A stretch of DNA of 64,000 nt from Nocardia brasiliensis NBRC 14402 (lineage in GTDB: Bacteria; Actinomycetota; Actinomycetes; Mycobacteriales; Mycobacteriaceae): contig NZ_BAFT02000045.1 in assembly GCF_000308475.2 (NCBI RefSeq), forward strand, positions 1-64,000, given 5' to 3'. Under the pieces are notes generated by a model that was not told the origin of the DNA, searched no databases, and was given only the letters and a program-made list of their open reading frames with translations. Both the position numbers and the translations under genes were made by a program. Numbering within the stretch: position 1 is the stretch's first letter; the number at the start of each line of letters is the position of its first letter. Shown one piece after another: positions 9,461 through 18,757 of the stretch.

Positions 9461-9712
9461 GCGCTGCCGAAGTTCGGCGCAAGGGCAGCGGCCTGGCAAC
9501 CTTCGGGCAGTACCCAGACGGTGTGACCGGGCGCACACTGGACGAGGCATCCGGTGTCGGGAAGTCCCGGTCCCTGTGTCACCGGACTCGATCCCGCCCC
9601 GAAGGTCCGGCGGCGCCCCGAAAGCCCCGACGCCGGATGCTCACCAAACACAGGGCGCGATCAGTCGCTGCCAGCCCTCTAGTCGACGCTGTCATCCTTC
9701 TATCTGGCGCTG
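9461..9712. other. Gene-free interval
   Basis: Between the convergent membrane protein and SWIM genes. Apart from the 21-bp tandem duplication at its right end I see no gene or hairpin of note. Confidence 0.6.
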
Positions 9713-9728
9713 TCATCCTTCTATCTGG
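9687..9728. repeat. Two exact tandem copies of a 21-bp unit
   Basis: Units 9687-9707 and 9708-9728 are identical and adjacent. The right copy encodes the last residues and stop of the SWIM protein (QIEG-stop); the left copy repeats them downstream, out of use. This looks like a recent slippage duplication of the gene's 3' end. Confidence 0.9.
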
Positions 9729-10501
9729 CGATACAGCGCGGCGAGTTCACGCAGTCCCGCCGCCGCGATCGGCTCCTCCGCCGCGGTCATCCGCATCGCC
9801 TTGCGCAACAGCAGCGGATCGAGATCCTCGGTCGCCGGGCGGAATTCGACCTTCGGCAGTTTCGGCAGCTCGATATCGTCGCCGTACAGGTCGGTGGAAT
9901 CCGCTGCGCGCAGGTCCCGTTCGATACCGCCGATCAACGTGTCCAGGTCGAGGCCGCGCAGGGTGAGAATCTCGCGCGGCCGTTCGTCGAGTCGTTCGGC
10001 GAGCAGATAGCAGACCGCGGCCACATGCTTGCACGGCCAGCCCGGATCCGGGCAGCTACAGCTGAAGTCCAGATCGGCCGCGGTGGTCGGCAGCAAGAGC
10101 GGGCCGAGCTCGGTCGGCAGTGCGCCGGAGGCGATCTCGGCCAGCATGCCCGGCGCCTCGCGGATCGTCTCGATCAGCAACTCGAGTTCTTCCTCGCGCA
10201 GCGGCCGCACCGTGAACACGGCGGTGAACGGGCGCGGCTGACTGCCCTGCACCTCGGCGGTCACCGCACCCGGCTCGATGTGATAGCTCACCACCTGCCC
10301 CGCGCGCGCATAGGTCCGGCCGCGCGACATCCGTCCGGGCTCGGCCATCTGCTCCACCGCGTCGACCAAAGCCTTGCCCCACCAGGTGCGCCCGAAACCG
10401 CCGCGCCTGCTCCGCGCCGCCGCGCCGCCGCGCACCGGACGCCGCTTGCCGAACTGGCTGTAGTCGATATAGATGCCCTGGTCGGGTCCGTCGGTGCTCA
10501 T
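9713..10501 (-). CDS. SWIM zinc-finger protein
   Basis: 262 residues. The SWIM signature CxCx(n)CxH is present as CSCPDPGWPCKH, followed by helix VAAVCYLLAERL. The N-terminus (YIDYSQFGKRR, RTWWGKALVDAVE) is the conserved lead of SWIM proteins that accompany SNF2 helicases. Its ATG overlaps the helicase stop (ATGA, 10498-10501), so the two are a coupled pair. SWIM domains bind DNA or proteins through zinc; the pair is likely involved in chromatin/DNA repair-type remodelling, but the bacterial role is not established. Confidence 0.92.
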   Translation of the reverse strand: MSTDGPDQGIYIDYSQFGKRRPVRGGAAARSRRGGFGRTWWGKALVDAVEQMAEPGRMSRGRTYARAGQVVSYHIEPGAVTAEVQGSQPRPFTAVFTVRPLREEELELLIETIREAPGMLAEIASGALPTELGPLLLPTTAADLDFSCSCPDPGWPCKHVAAVCYLLAERLDERPREILTLRGLDLDTLIGGIERDLRAADSTDLYGDDIELPKLPKVEFRPATEDLDPLLLRKAMRMTAAEEPIAAAGLRELAALYRQIEG

Positions 10502-13500
10502 TCGCCGACCGCCTCAGCGCCGAGGGTGAACAGTTCGCGCAGGTCGTCGGTGCTGAGTTCGGTGATCCAGTTCTCCCCCGCACCGATCGCCAGATCGGCG
10601 AGTTGCTTTTTGCCGTTGATCATTTCATCGATCCGCTCCTCGATCGTGTCGACGCAGACCAGCTTGCGCACCTGGACATTGCGCTGCTGACCGATGCGGA
10701 ACGCACGGTCGGTGGCCTGGTTCTCCACCGCCGGATTCCACCAACGATCCAGGTGCACCACATGATTGGCGGCGGTGAGATTCAGGCCGGTGCCACCGGC
10801 CTTGAGCGACAACAACATCAGCGCGGGGCCGTCGGGCTCCTGGAACCGGGTGACCATGGTGTCGCGCCGTTGCTTGGGCACGCCGCCGTGCAGGAAGGGA
10901 ATCTCGGTGCCGAAGCGTTCGGTCAGATACGGCGCGATCAGCTCACCGAACTCGCGGAACTGGGTGAACAGCAGGGCTTTCTCGCCGTCGGCGAGCACCG
11001 CGTCCAGCACGTCCTCCACCAGGGCGAGCTTGCCGGAGCGGTGGCTGCCGCGATGCAGGATGCCGGAACCGTCGCCGAGATAGTGCGCCGGATGGTTGCA
11101 CACCTGCTTGAGCCTGGTCAGCGCGCTGAGCACGGCACCCTTGCGGGCCATACCCTTCGCGTCCTTGATCTTGGCCAGCATGTCGTCGACCACGGCCTGA
11201 TACAGCGCGGCCTGCTCGACGGTCAGGTTCGCGCGCACGGTCATCTCGATCTTGTCCGGCAGATCGGTGATCACGGCGGGATCGGTTTTCACCCGGCGCA
11301 GCACGAACGGCTGCGTGATCAGGCGCAGCCTGCTGATCGCGTTCTCGTCGCGCTCGCGTTCGATCGGCACGGCGAAACGCGCGCGGAAGGTCTGCGGGCT
11401 GCCGAGCATTTTCGGCATGGCGAAATCCATGATGGAGCGCAGTTCCTCGAGCCGGTTCTCCACCGGAGTTCCGGTGAGCGCCAACCGATGTCGCGCGGGC
11501 AAGGCGCGGGCGGCGCGCGCCTGCCTGGTCCCGGCGTTCTTGATGTGCTGCGCCTCGTCGAGCACGATCCGGTCCCACGACTGCCGCTTCAACTCGTCGA
11601 GATCCCGGGCGAGCAGCGAATACGTCGTGATCACCAGGTCCGATTCGGCGACCGCCGCGTCCAGCTCCGCCCCCGTATGCCGACCCGTGCCGTGATGCAC
11701 CCACACCCGCAGATCCGGCGCGAACCGCTCGGTCTCGCGCTGCCAGTTCCCCACCACCGACATCGGACACACCAGCAGGGTCGGGCCCACGGCGCGGTCA
11801 CCCGGTGTGCTGTGCGGCCGACCCTCGGCCACCTCGCCGTCGATCTGCTTGCCCGCCAAGGGCTCCGGGCTGCCGTCCGAAGAAGCCTTCGCCGCCTTGC
11901 GCCGCCGCGCGGCATCGAGCGAAATCACCACCGCGCTTTGAAGATCCGGCGCAGCCGCCTCCTGCGTGCCCGCCGATTGAACCGCACCGACCTTCATGCG
12001 CGGACCTGCCGACTCGCCCTGCTCATCCGTATTCGCCGATTCGGCGCGGCCTTTCTTTCCCGTCTTCGGCGCGACTTTCCGATCACCCGCCGGATGGTTC
12101 GACCCCGCCGACGTGCGCGCACCTACTTCACGTTCGTGCACCAGCAGCGCGAGCACCTGCACGGTCTTGCCGAGTCCCATATCGTCGGCGAGGATCGCGC
12201 CGAAACCCATGCGGCTCATGGTCGCCAGCCAGGACAGTCCGCGTTCCTGGTAGGGACGCAGCTGGGCTTTGAGGCCGACCGGCGGGGCGATCGGCGGCAA
12301 CTCGCGGGTCCGATCCAGGATGTCGGCGGCCCAGCCGGTCGCGGTCACCTCGGTGACCGGCACCTGCTCCACCCGGCCCGCGGCGAGCTCGCCCACCAGA
12401 TCCGCGAAGGTGATCTCGGAGGTGTCGGCGTGCGCTGCGACGTAGCGGGCGGCGGCGGCCAGCATCTTGTGATCGGCCTGCACCCAGTCGCCGCGCAACT
12501 GGACCAGGTCGGACTTGCTGCGGACCAGTCGCTCCATCTCGGCTTTGGTCAGCACGGTGTCGCCCAGCGCGAGTTCCCAGCGGTAGGACACCAGGCCGGG
12601 CATGCCGACCGTGCTCTCGGCCGCGGGCACCGCGCTCTCCACCCGCAGGCGCATGGTCGGCGCGCTGACGTTCCAGGCGCGCGGCAGCAGCAACCGGACA
12701 CCGGCCGCCTGCAACGCGTGCGCGCCGTGCTCGACCAGATCGATGACCACCTCGGTGGGCAGCAGCAGATCCATCGAGCGCGGGTCGCTCGGCAGGTCGC
12801 GCAGCCGCGGATAGGCACGCTGTGCCTCGCCGAGCTGCTCCCCCGCCACCCGCAGCAGATTCGGATCACTGTGCAGCAGAACAGGACTCGGTGCCTCGCC
12901 GTCGAGTCGCAGGCAGACCTCCAGGCGCCACAGCGCCACCGAATCGTCCGCCGTGCCGAGTTCACCGTCGGGTTCGAGCAGACGCAGCACCAGCTCCGGT
13001 TCGTCGCCGGTGAGGGTGGCGCGCCAGCGTTCGAGCACCTCGGCCACCTGGTAGCTGCCGTTGTCCAGCGCGACATCGCGGACCAGCGCGTCCACCAGGG
13101 GATGTGTCGGCGCAGGCAGATCGACGAGGGCTCGCGCGATCGGATCGGTGAGTTCGCCGACCAGATCGTCGAGCACGGCATTCGGCCGCCCGGCGACCCG
13201 GAGCGCGGCGGGCATCGCGACGGCCAGTTCGGCCAGCCAGGCCCGCTGCCGTTCGCCGCCTACCAGCCGCCAGCGCACCCACCACTGGCCGTCGTCGCGG
13301 CGCAATTCCGGCACGATCCGGCCCGCGCGGACCCAGCGCTCGATGCCGTGCGCGACATGCGCGAGAAACCGCAGATCGCCGGCCACTGCCTCGGCGGGCA
13401 ACCGCTGCCGCAAGGCCTCCGCGGCGCTCTGCGGTGCCATCGCGTGCGCGCGGACCTGCTCGGTGGTGCTGCCGTCCGGCCCCGCCACCAGCACATCTGC

Positions 13501-13617
13501 CCGGTGCCGGAATTTGGACGCGCTCAAGACGCCGCCCAGCGGTTCGGGCAGCGCGGTGAGGGGCGAATCGTGCCAGAGCAGCAACCCGGATCCCGGCGAC
13601 CACAGACCGTGCAGCAT
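10498..13617 (-). CDS. SNF2/Rad54-like DEAD/DEAH-box helicase with a large linker insertion
   Basis: 1039 residues from ATG 13617 (TTG 13629 is an in-frame alternative). The N-terminal ~440 residues are the helicase-associated region typical of bacterial SNF2 proteins. Motif I is ADDMGLGKT (~477-485), motif II DEAQ (~687), and the C-terminal RecA lobe has the AGGTGLNL and DRWWNP...ATDRAFRIGQ motifs. Between motif I and motif Ia (PTLLVCPMSVV) lies an extra ~110-residue hydrophilic segment (about 499-610), rich in Ala, Gly, Lys, Glu and Ser, that related proteins usually lack. Both lobes stay in frame. It is followed by the SWIM gene. Confidence 0.94.
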   Translation of the reverse strand: MLHGLWSPGSGLLLWHDSPLTALPEPLGGVLSASKFRHRADVLVAGPDGSTTEQVRAHAMAPQSAAEALRQRLPAEAVAGDLRFLAHVAHGIERWVRAGRIVPELRRDDGQWWVRWRLVGGERQRAWLAELAVAMPAALRVAGRPNAVLDDLVGELTDPIARALVDLPAPTHPLVDALVRDVALDNGSYQVAEVLERWRATLTGDEPELVLRLLEPDGELGTADDSVALWRLEVCLRLDGEAPSPVLLHSDPNLLRVAGEQLGEAQRAYPRLRDLPSDPRSMDLLLPTEVVIDLVEHGAHALQAAGVRLLLPRAWNVSAPTMRLRVESAVPAAESTVGMPGLVSYRWELALGDTVLTKAEMERLVRSKSDLVQLRGDWVQADHKMLAAAARYVAAHADTSEITFADLVGELAAGRVEQVPVTEVTATGWAADILDRTRELPPIAPPVGLKAQLRPYQERGLSWLATMSRMGFGAILADDMGLGKTVQVLALLVHEREVGARTSAGSNHPAGDRKVAPKTGKKGRAESANTDEQGESAGPRMKVGAVQSAGTQEAAAPDLQSAVVISLDAARRRKAAKASSDGSPEPLAGKQIDGEVAEGRPHSTPGDRAVGPTLLVCPMSVVGNWQRETERFAPDLRVWVHHGTGRHTGAELDAAVAESDLVITTYSLLARDLDELKRQSWDRIVLDEAQHIKNAGTRQARAARALPARHRLALTGTPVENRLEELRSIMDFAMPKMLGSPQTFRARFAVPIERERDENAISRLRLITQPFVLRRVKTDPAVITDLPDKIEMTVRANLTVEQAALYQAVVDDMLAKIKDAKGMARKGAVLSALTRLKQVCNHPAHYLGDGSGILHRGSHRSGKLALVEDVLDAVLADGEKALLFTQFREFGELIAPYLTERFGTEIPFLHGGVPKQRRDTMVTRFQEPDGPALMLLSLKAGGTGLNLTAANHVVHLDRWWNPAVENQATDRAFRIGQQRNVQVRKLVCVDTIEERIDEMINGKKQLADLAIGAGENWITELSTDDLRELFTLGAEAVGE

Positions 13618-13765
13618 CAGCCCATCCAAGCAGGTAGGTCCGACACCGCCGCGGCCACCGCGATCCCGCTTTTCTGGATTTCTGGGCCGGAGCGGGACAT
13701 ACTTGGATATCCGCTGGTCATCGCAGAAGAATCGCGGTCAGGTGTCAACGGAAGCGGAGGCAGCC

Positions 13766-14128
13766 ATGACGATTCTGCTCCAGGTACTCGAGCAGAGCTT
13801 CACGCCGACGACGCCGTGGGAGCGGCGCAAATTCACCTTCATCAAGGCCGAGAAGATCGTCGGGATGCGGTTGGACGGCCAGTCCGGCGTCTGGCTGGAC
13901 CTGTCCCGCCCAGGTGAGTCGCAGCGCCTGGCCCGCACCGTCGACCCGCACGAGGCCATCACCTTCCTGCTCGCCACCTTCGCCAAACTCGCCGAGTGCG
14001 AGGAACGCGGCGGCTCGTGGCTGATCGGGCACGACGGGGCGAACGCCGAATCGATCTCGGCCACCCGGTTCCCGCCGCGGGCGAGCGAGGTCGCCGACGA
14101 GGATCTGCTGGCCCGCGCCTGGCTGTGA
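13766..14128 (+). CDS. Conserved small protein of unknown function
   Basis: 120 residues, ATG 13766 after GCGGAGG. Sequence features: LLQVLEQSFTP, then FTFIKAEKIVG, a WLIG segment and an acidic C-terminus. No membrane segment, no signal, no known motif. Codon use is normal for the genome. It is divergent from the SNF2 gene across ~150 bp. I do not recognise it. Confidence 0.7.
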   Translation: MTILLQVLEQSFTPTTPWERRKFTFIKAEKIVGMRLDGQSGVWLDLSRPGESQRLARTVDPHEAITFLLATFAKLAECEERGGSWLIGHDGANAESISATRFPPRASEVADEDLLARAWL

Positions 14129-14208
14129 GGGTCGCCCGCGCTGCCCCCTGACAACTGCTTCCGCTCGGGTTCTGGTGAATGTCGGTCCATACGTGTAGAT
14201 CTGGCGCC

Positions 14209-14913
14209 ATGGGTGCGGACATTCGGCGTTGGCTCGTGAGCCTCTTCGTGCTGGTGTGCACCGTCGGCTGCGCTCAATTGGGGGTCGGCGCGGTAGCGCC
14301 CGCGCCGGGCAGCCCGACCAGGATCGAGCTGGAGCAGTTGCTGGCCGCGGTACGCGTGGTTCCGGATCGGCCGCATCCCGGCGGGTACGAACGTGGGTGC
14401 AAACCCGGGCAGGGCTGCGTGTTCGGGACCGCGTGGTCCGACGACCACGACGGTCCCGGCGGGCACGACGGCTGCGACACCCGCAACAACGTGCTGGCCC
14501 GCCAGCTCGTCGAGGTGAGCTTCCGGCCGGGGACCAACAACTGCGTGGTGGTCGGCGGCACTTTGCACGACCCGTACACCGGTAAGCAGCTTTCGTTCAC
14601 CAAGGCCGACGCGAACGACGTGCAGATCGATCACGTGTATCCGCTGGCCGCCGCCTGGGATCTGGGTGCCGCGGGCTGGCCGGCGGCGCAGCGGGTCCGG
14701 TTCGCCAACGACCTCGAGGTCAACCTGCTCGCCACCGAAGGCCGCACCAACCAGGCCAAAGGCGACGAGACCCCGGCGCAGTGGCTGCCGCCCGCACGGG
14801 CCAACCACTGCTTCTACGCGGGCCGGTATCTCACCTCCGCCGCCCGCTACGACCTGCCGGTGACCGCGGCGGACAGCGCGGCCCTGCACGCGGTGGCCCG
14901 CACCTGCCCGTGA
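14209..14913 (+). CDS. Secreted lipoprotein with GmrSD/DUF1524-type HNH nuclease domain
   Basis: 234 residues from ATG 14209 (30 bp further upstream, ATG 14179 is possible). A signal sequence ends in a lipobox-like VGCAQLG. The mature protein has four conserved Cys, and the nuclease core DVQIDHVYPLAAAWDLGA followed by NDLEVNLLAT and NQAKGDETPAQWLPP, the characteristic His-Me-finger arrangement (H of DHV, N of FAND, and the later N of RTNQAKGD). This family is secreted by many actinomycetes, and the role is probably extracellular DNA degradation. It converges on the sulfurtransferase with a 9-bp gap. Confidence 0.86.
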   Translation: MGADIRRWLVSLFVLVCTVGCAQLGVGAVAPAPGSPTRIELEQLLAAVRVVPDRPHPGGYERGCKPGQGCVFGTAWSDDHDGPGGHDGCDTRNNVLARQLVEVSFRPGTNNCVVVGGTLHDPYTGKQLSFTKADANDVQIDHVYPLAAAWDLGAAGWPAAQRVRFANDLEVNLLATEGRTNQAKGDETPAQWLPPARANHCFYAGRYLTSAARYDLPVTAADSAALHAVARTCP

Positions 14914-14922
14914 ACCGCTCGG

Positions 14923-15741
14923 TCAGGCTCCCGTGGCGACCGGCCGCTTCGGGTCGTTGGACCACTGCGACCAGGAACCGGGGTACAGCGCCGCCTCGAT
15001 ACCGGCGACGGCCAGCGCCGCGACCTGATGTGCGGCGGTGACACCCGAGCCGCAGTACACCGCGACGGGCTCGGCGGTGAATCCCGAGAAACGGTCGCGC
15101 AATTCGGCGGGCGCGCGGAAGCGGCCATCGGCATCCAGGTTCTCGGCGGTGGGGGCGCTGACGGCGCCGGGGATGTGGCCCGCCCGCGGGTCGATCGGCT
15201 CGACCTCGCCGCGATACCGCTCGCCCGCGCGCGCATCGAGCAGATGGCCGCGCCAGCGGGCGGCGGCGTCGGCGTCGATGACCGGCAGATGTCCCGGAGT
15301 CAGCTCGACATCGCCCGGTTCCGGATCGGGTTCGGTGCCGGTGGCCAGCGCGCCGTCCGTGTTCGTCCACCCGGGCAGTCCGCCGTCGAGAATCCGCACG
15401 TCGGCGATGCCCGCCCAGCGCAGCAGCCACCAGGCGCGGGCCGCCGCCATGCCGCCGGTCGCGTCGTAGACCACCACCGCGTCGCCCCGGCGGATGCCCC
15501 AGCTGCGCGCGCACTTCTCCAGCTGCGCGATATCGGGCAGCGGATGCCGACCGCGGGCGGGCGACGGCGGCGCGGCCAGCTCGGTTTCCATGTCGACGAA
15601 CACCGCGCCGGGGATGTGGCCGTCCAGATAGTGTTGCGGGCCGTCCGGGTCGCCTAGCGCCCAGCGCACGTCCAGCAGGCGAACCTGCTTGCCCGACAAG
15701 GCTTCTCGAAGCTCCACCGGTGAGATCAGTACCGCGCTCAA
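14923..15741 (-). CDS. Sulfurtransferase with two rhodanese domains
   Basis: 272 residues. Both rhodanese domains are present: the first has LLDVRWALGDP and HIPGAVFVD, the second has LLDARAGERYRGE and the active-site loop CGSGVTAAH with the nucleophilic Cys. CGSGVT favours the 3-mercaptopyruvate type (CGxGVT) over thiosulfate enzymes. The start TTG 15741 is chosen because GAGGAG lies 7 nt upstream; the longer GTG start at 15777 would add 12 unconserved residues. Cytoplasmic; moves sulfane sulfur to cyanide or thiols. Confidence 0.9.
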   Translation of the reverse strand: MSAVLISPVELREALSGKQVRLLDVRWALGDPDGPQHYLDGHIPGAVFVDMETELAAPPSPARGRHPLPDIAQLEKCARSWGIRRGDAVVVYDATGGMAAARAWWLLRWAGIADVRILDGGLPGWTNTDGALATGTEPDPEPGDVELTPGHLPVIDADAAARWRGHLLDARAGERYRGEVEPIDPRAGHIPGAVSAPTAENLDADGRFRAPAELRDRFSGFTAEPVAVYCGSGVTAAHQVAALAVAGIEAALYPGSWSQWSNDPKRPVATGA

Positions 15742-15942
15742 CCCAGCTCCTCGTTCAGAAATCGCACCTTCGCGCACCGAATGCCCTCAACATTACGCAT
15801 CTGAGCAGGGCAATGTGGCTGCACCCCAGCACTACTCGCCGGTAGCGGGCGCCGCCCCAGGCCCTCGGCCGCCGCCGAATTCAGTCCAGTTTCCCCACAC
15901 TGGCCCGTGACTGGCAGTCCAGTTGCGGGCAGGATCGCCACA

Positions 15943-17172
15943 ATGTCGAACCTTTCCCCGGCGCCCGCGGCACCCGTCGAGGACCACGAACCACCCGCCA
16001 CCGACCAGGCCGCGGTCGGGCTCGGACAACCGCTCGGCGCGGGCGCGGTCACCGCGCTGGTGGGTTTCACCAGCTCGTTCGCGGTGGTGCTGAGCGGACT
16101 CACGGCCGTCGGCGCGAGCTCGGCACAGGCGGCGTCGGGACTGCTCGCGGTATGCCTGACCCCGGCGATCGGCATGATACTGCTCAGCTTCCGGTATCGG
16201 ATGCCGATCACGCTGGCCTGGTCCACCCCCGGCGCGGCGCTGCTCGCGAGCACGGGCGCGGTGGCGGGCGGCTGGCCCGCCGCGGTCGGCGCCTTCGCGA
16301 TCACCGGGGTGTTGATCGTGATCACCGGCCTGTGGCAGCGGTTGGGCAAGCTGGTCGCCGCCATTCCGGTCGAGATCGCCCAGGCCATGCTCGCCGGCGT
16401 GCTGCTGCCGTTGTGCCTGGCCCCGGTCAAGGCGGTCCAGACCAGCCCGGCGGTGGTGGTGCCGGTGATCCTGGTCTGGTTGGTCTTGCAACGTTTCGCC
16501 AAACGCTGGGCGGTGATCGCGGCGTTCGGCACCGCGGCGCTCGGCTCCGGCATCAGCATCGTCGTGCAGCACCGGCACCTCGACTTCGCCGCGATGGTGC
16601 CGACGGTGGAATTGACTGTTCCGCAATGGAATTGGCAGGCCATCATCGGCGTCGCGATACCGCTCTACATCGTCACCATGGCCTCGCAGAACATTCCGGG
16701 CACCGCGGTCATGAAATCGTTCGGCTACCTGGTCCCCTGGCGCGCGGCGATGACCGTGACCGGACTCGGCACGATCATCGGCGCGCCCGCGGGCGGCCAC
16801 GCCATCAACCTGGCCGCGATCAGCGCCGCGCTGTCCGCCGCGCCCGCCGCGCATCCCGATCCGAAGAAGCGCTGGCTCGCCACCTTCACCGCGGGCAGTG
16901 TCTACCTCGGCATCACGCTCGCCTCGGCCGCCGTGGTCACCTTCATCGCCACCGCCCCCAGGGGTGTGCTGGAAACCGTTGCGGGCCTTGCCCTGCTCAC
17001 CACCTTGGCGGCCGCGCTCACCGGCGCCCTCAGCTCCGAAAAACACCGCGAGGCAGGCGTGATCACTTTCCTCATCGCCGCCTCGGGGGTCGGCTTCGCC
17101 GGTATCGGCGCCGCCTTCTGGGCACTGCTCGCCGGACTGGTCGCACGAAAAGTGTTGTCGCTGCGGCAGTGA
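15943..17172 (+). CDS. benE: BenE-family benzoate:H+ symporter
   Basis: 409 residues with about 11-12 hydrophobic segments. Family markers: LVGFTSSFAVVLSGLTAVGAS near the start, STPGAALLAS, GVLLPLCLAPVKA, the MASQNIPGTAVMKSFGY region and GAPAGGHAINLAAISAAL. BenE proteins import benzoate by proton symport. No benzoate catabolic genes are in the window, so the substrate is from homology only. ATG 15943 is used; a GTG 36 bp upstream is possible. Confidence 0.9.
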   Translation: MSNLSPAPAAPVEDHEPPATDQAAVGLGQPLGAGAVTALVGFTSSFAVVLSGLTAVGASSAQAASGLLAVCLTPAIGMILLSFRYRMPITLAWSTPGAALLASTGAVAGGWPAAVGAFAITGVLIVITGLWQRLGKLVAAIPVEIAQAMLAGVLLPLCLAPVKAVQTSPAVVVPVILVWLVLQRFAKRWAVIAAFGTAALGSGISIVVQHRHLDFAAMVPTVELTVPQWNWQAIIGVAIPLYIVTMASQNIPGTAVMKSFGYLVPWRAAMTVTGLGTIIGAPAGGHAINLAAISAALSAAPAAHPDPKKRWLATFTAGSVYLGITLASAAVVTFIATAPRGVLETVAGLALLTTLAAALTGALSSEKHREAGVITFLIAASGVGFAGIGAAFWALLAGLVARKVLSLRQ

Positions 17173-17207
17173 ACGAGTCCGGGGCCGGTGCGGTCGGCAG
17201 ATGAGCC

Positions 17208-18602
17208 CTAGGTCGGTGCTGTGCCGGTCGCCATCGGGGCCGAATCTAGTTGTACGACAGGCACTTCGGCCTGTTCGGTTACTTCGTCACGCCGCGCGTA
17301 CACGCCGATCCGGCTGTGGTTGAACAGCAGGTTCAACGTGAAAACGGTGACCGCGCCCATCGCGATACCGCTGTCCAGCAGGATCTGCACCGACGACGGG
17401 AACTTGTCGAACATGCCTTTAGCCAGCACCGGAACCAGCCCGACGCCGAGCGAGGTGGCGACGACGACGGCGTTGACCCGGTCGCCGAGTTCCGCCTTGC
17501 GCAGGGTGTCGATGCCGACGATGGCGATCGTCGCGAACAGGACCAGTCCGACCCCGCCGACCACCGGTTTGGGCACCGCGGCGACGACCTCCCCCAACCG
17601 CGGCAGCACCCCGAGCACCACCAGGATCGCGCCGCTCGTGGCGGTCACGTAGCGGCTGTGCACCCGGGTCGCCGCGACAGCTCCGACATTCTGGTTGAAC
17701 ATCGAGTCCACGAACGCGGTGAACACGCCGCCCAGCACGCCGGAGAGTCCGTCACCGATCAGGCCGCGCGCCAAATCGGCTCTGCCGACCGGTTTTCCGG
17801 TGATCTCGCTGATCGCCAGCATGCTCGCCGTCGACTCGGCGAACACGATCGCCATCACGATGCTCATCGCGACCACCGCCGCGATCGGGAACTGCGGCGC
17901 CCCGAAATGGAACGGTTCGGGCAGGCCCACCCAGGCCGCGTTCCCGATGCCGTCGGTGACCACCAGCCCCATCGGCACCGCGAGCGCGATCCCGACCGCC
18001 AGCGCGAACAACACCCCGAGCTGCGACCACATCCCGCGCGCGACGCACATGAAGCCGACCGCGAGCACCACCACCACGGCCGCGAGTCCGATATGGGACG
18101 GCGCGGCGAACGACGGCGCCGAGGGGTCGTTCCCGATGATCAGCCGACCGGCCGATCCGATCAGCGAGACCCCGACGATGGTGAGCACCGTCCCGGAGAC
18201 CAGCGGCGGAAAGAACCGGGCCATCCGGGCGAACGGCCAAGCCAGCGCCATCCCGACCACACCGCCGATCATCATCGACCCGTACACCGCGGCCAGCCCG
18301 TACTCCTTGGCGATCAGCACCATCGGGTCCAGCGCGATGAACGTCGCCCCGCAGATGATCGGCAGCCGCGCGCCCGCGAGTTTGCCGATGCCCAGGCTCT
18401 GCACCAGCGTGATCACCCCGGCGATCAGCAGGTCCGCGCTGATCAGCAGCCCGACCGTGCTCCGGTCCAGGCCCACCGCCGCCCCGAACACCAGCGGCAC
18501 GGTGATACACCCGGTGTACATGATCAGAACATGCTGGATGCCGAAGGTCAGCTGCCGCCCGAACGGCAACCTGCGATCGACAGAATGCGCCGCCTCTCCC
18601 AT
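17208..18602 (-). CDS. NCS2-family nucleobase:cation symporter (xanthine/urate type)
   Basis: 464 residues with ~13-14 hydrophobic segments. LTFGIQHVLIMYTG at the N-terminus and FNQNVGAVAATRVHSRYV (the NCS2 substrate-motif region, Q/N-x-G-x3) are diagnostic; family members with this pattern transport xanthine, urate or uracil. Converges with benE. A palindromic repeat lies upstream, between it and the nuclease-like gene. Confidence 0.92.
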   Translation of the reverse strand: MGEAAHSVDRRLPFGRQLTFGIQHVLIMYTGCITVPLVFGAAVGLDRSTVGLLISADLLIAGVITLVQSLGIGKLAGARLPIICGATFIALDPMVLIAKEYGLAAVYGSMMIGGVVGMALAWPFARMARFFPPLVSGTVLTIVGVSLIGSAGRLIIGNDPSAPSFAAPSHIGLAAVVVVLAVGFMCVARGMWSQLGVLFALAVGIALAVPMGLVVTDGIGNAAWVGLPEPFHFGAPQFPIAAVVAMSIVMAIVFAESTASMLAISEITGKPVGRADLARGLIGDGLSGVLGGVFTAFVDSMFNQNVGAVAATRVHSRYVTATSGAILVVLGVLPRLGEVVAAVPKPVVGGVGLVLFATIAIVGIDTLRKAELGDRVNAVVVATSLGVGLVPVLAKGMFDKFPSSVQILLDSGIAMGAVTVFTLNLLFNHSRIGVYARRDEVTEQAEVPVVQLDSAPMATGTAPT

Positions 18603-18674
18603 AGGTAAACAACTAGTCGCCGTTCTTTACGGCAAACCCCCGGCAATGTTTCCCCCACGTGACATCACACCCCC

Positions 18675-18757
18675 ACTTTCCCGCACCCTTTCCGTCTTCC
18701 CGCACCCGCTGTGCCAGGCCACAGCGGGTGCGGGAAGACGGAAGAGGTGCGGGAAGT
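18675..18757. repeat. Palindromic intergenic repeat, copy A
   Basis: 83-bp near-perfect hairpin. The inner 20-bp stem (18694-18713 with 18720-18739) is perfect, closed by the loop CCAGGC. The outer arms carry a second CCCGCACC / GGTGCGGG pair. Its right end provides the stop codon of the gene at 18757. Related copies are at 19843-19912 and 26952-27031. Confidence 0.85.

Noticed and set aside
10603..13917. 1104-residue rightward open frame opposite the SNF2 helicase
   Set aside because: Exact antisense shadow of a gene with complete helicase motifs; His/Arg/Gly-rich composition typical of high-GC antisense frames.
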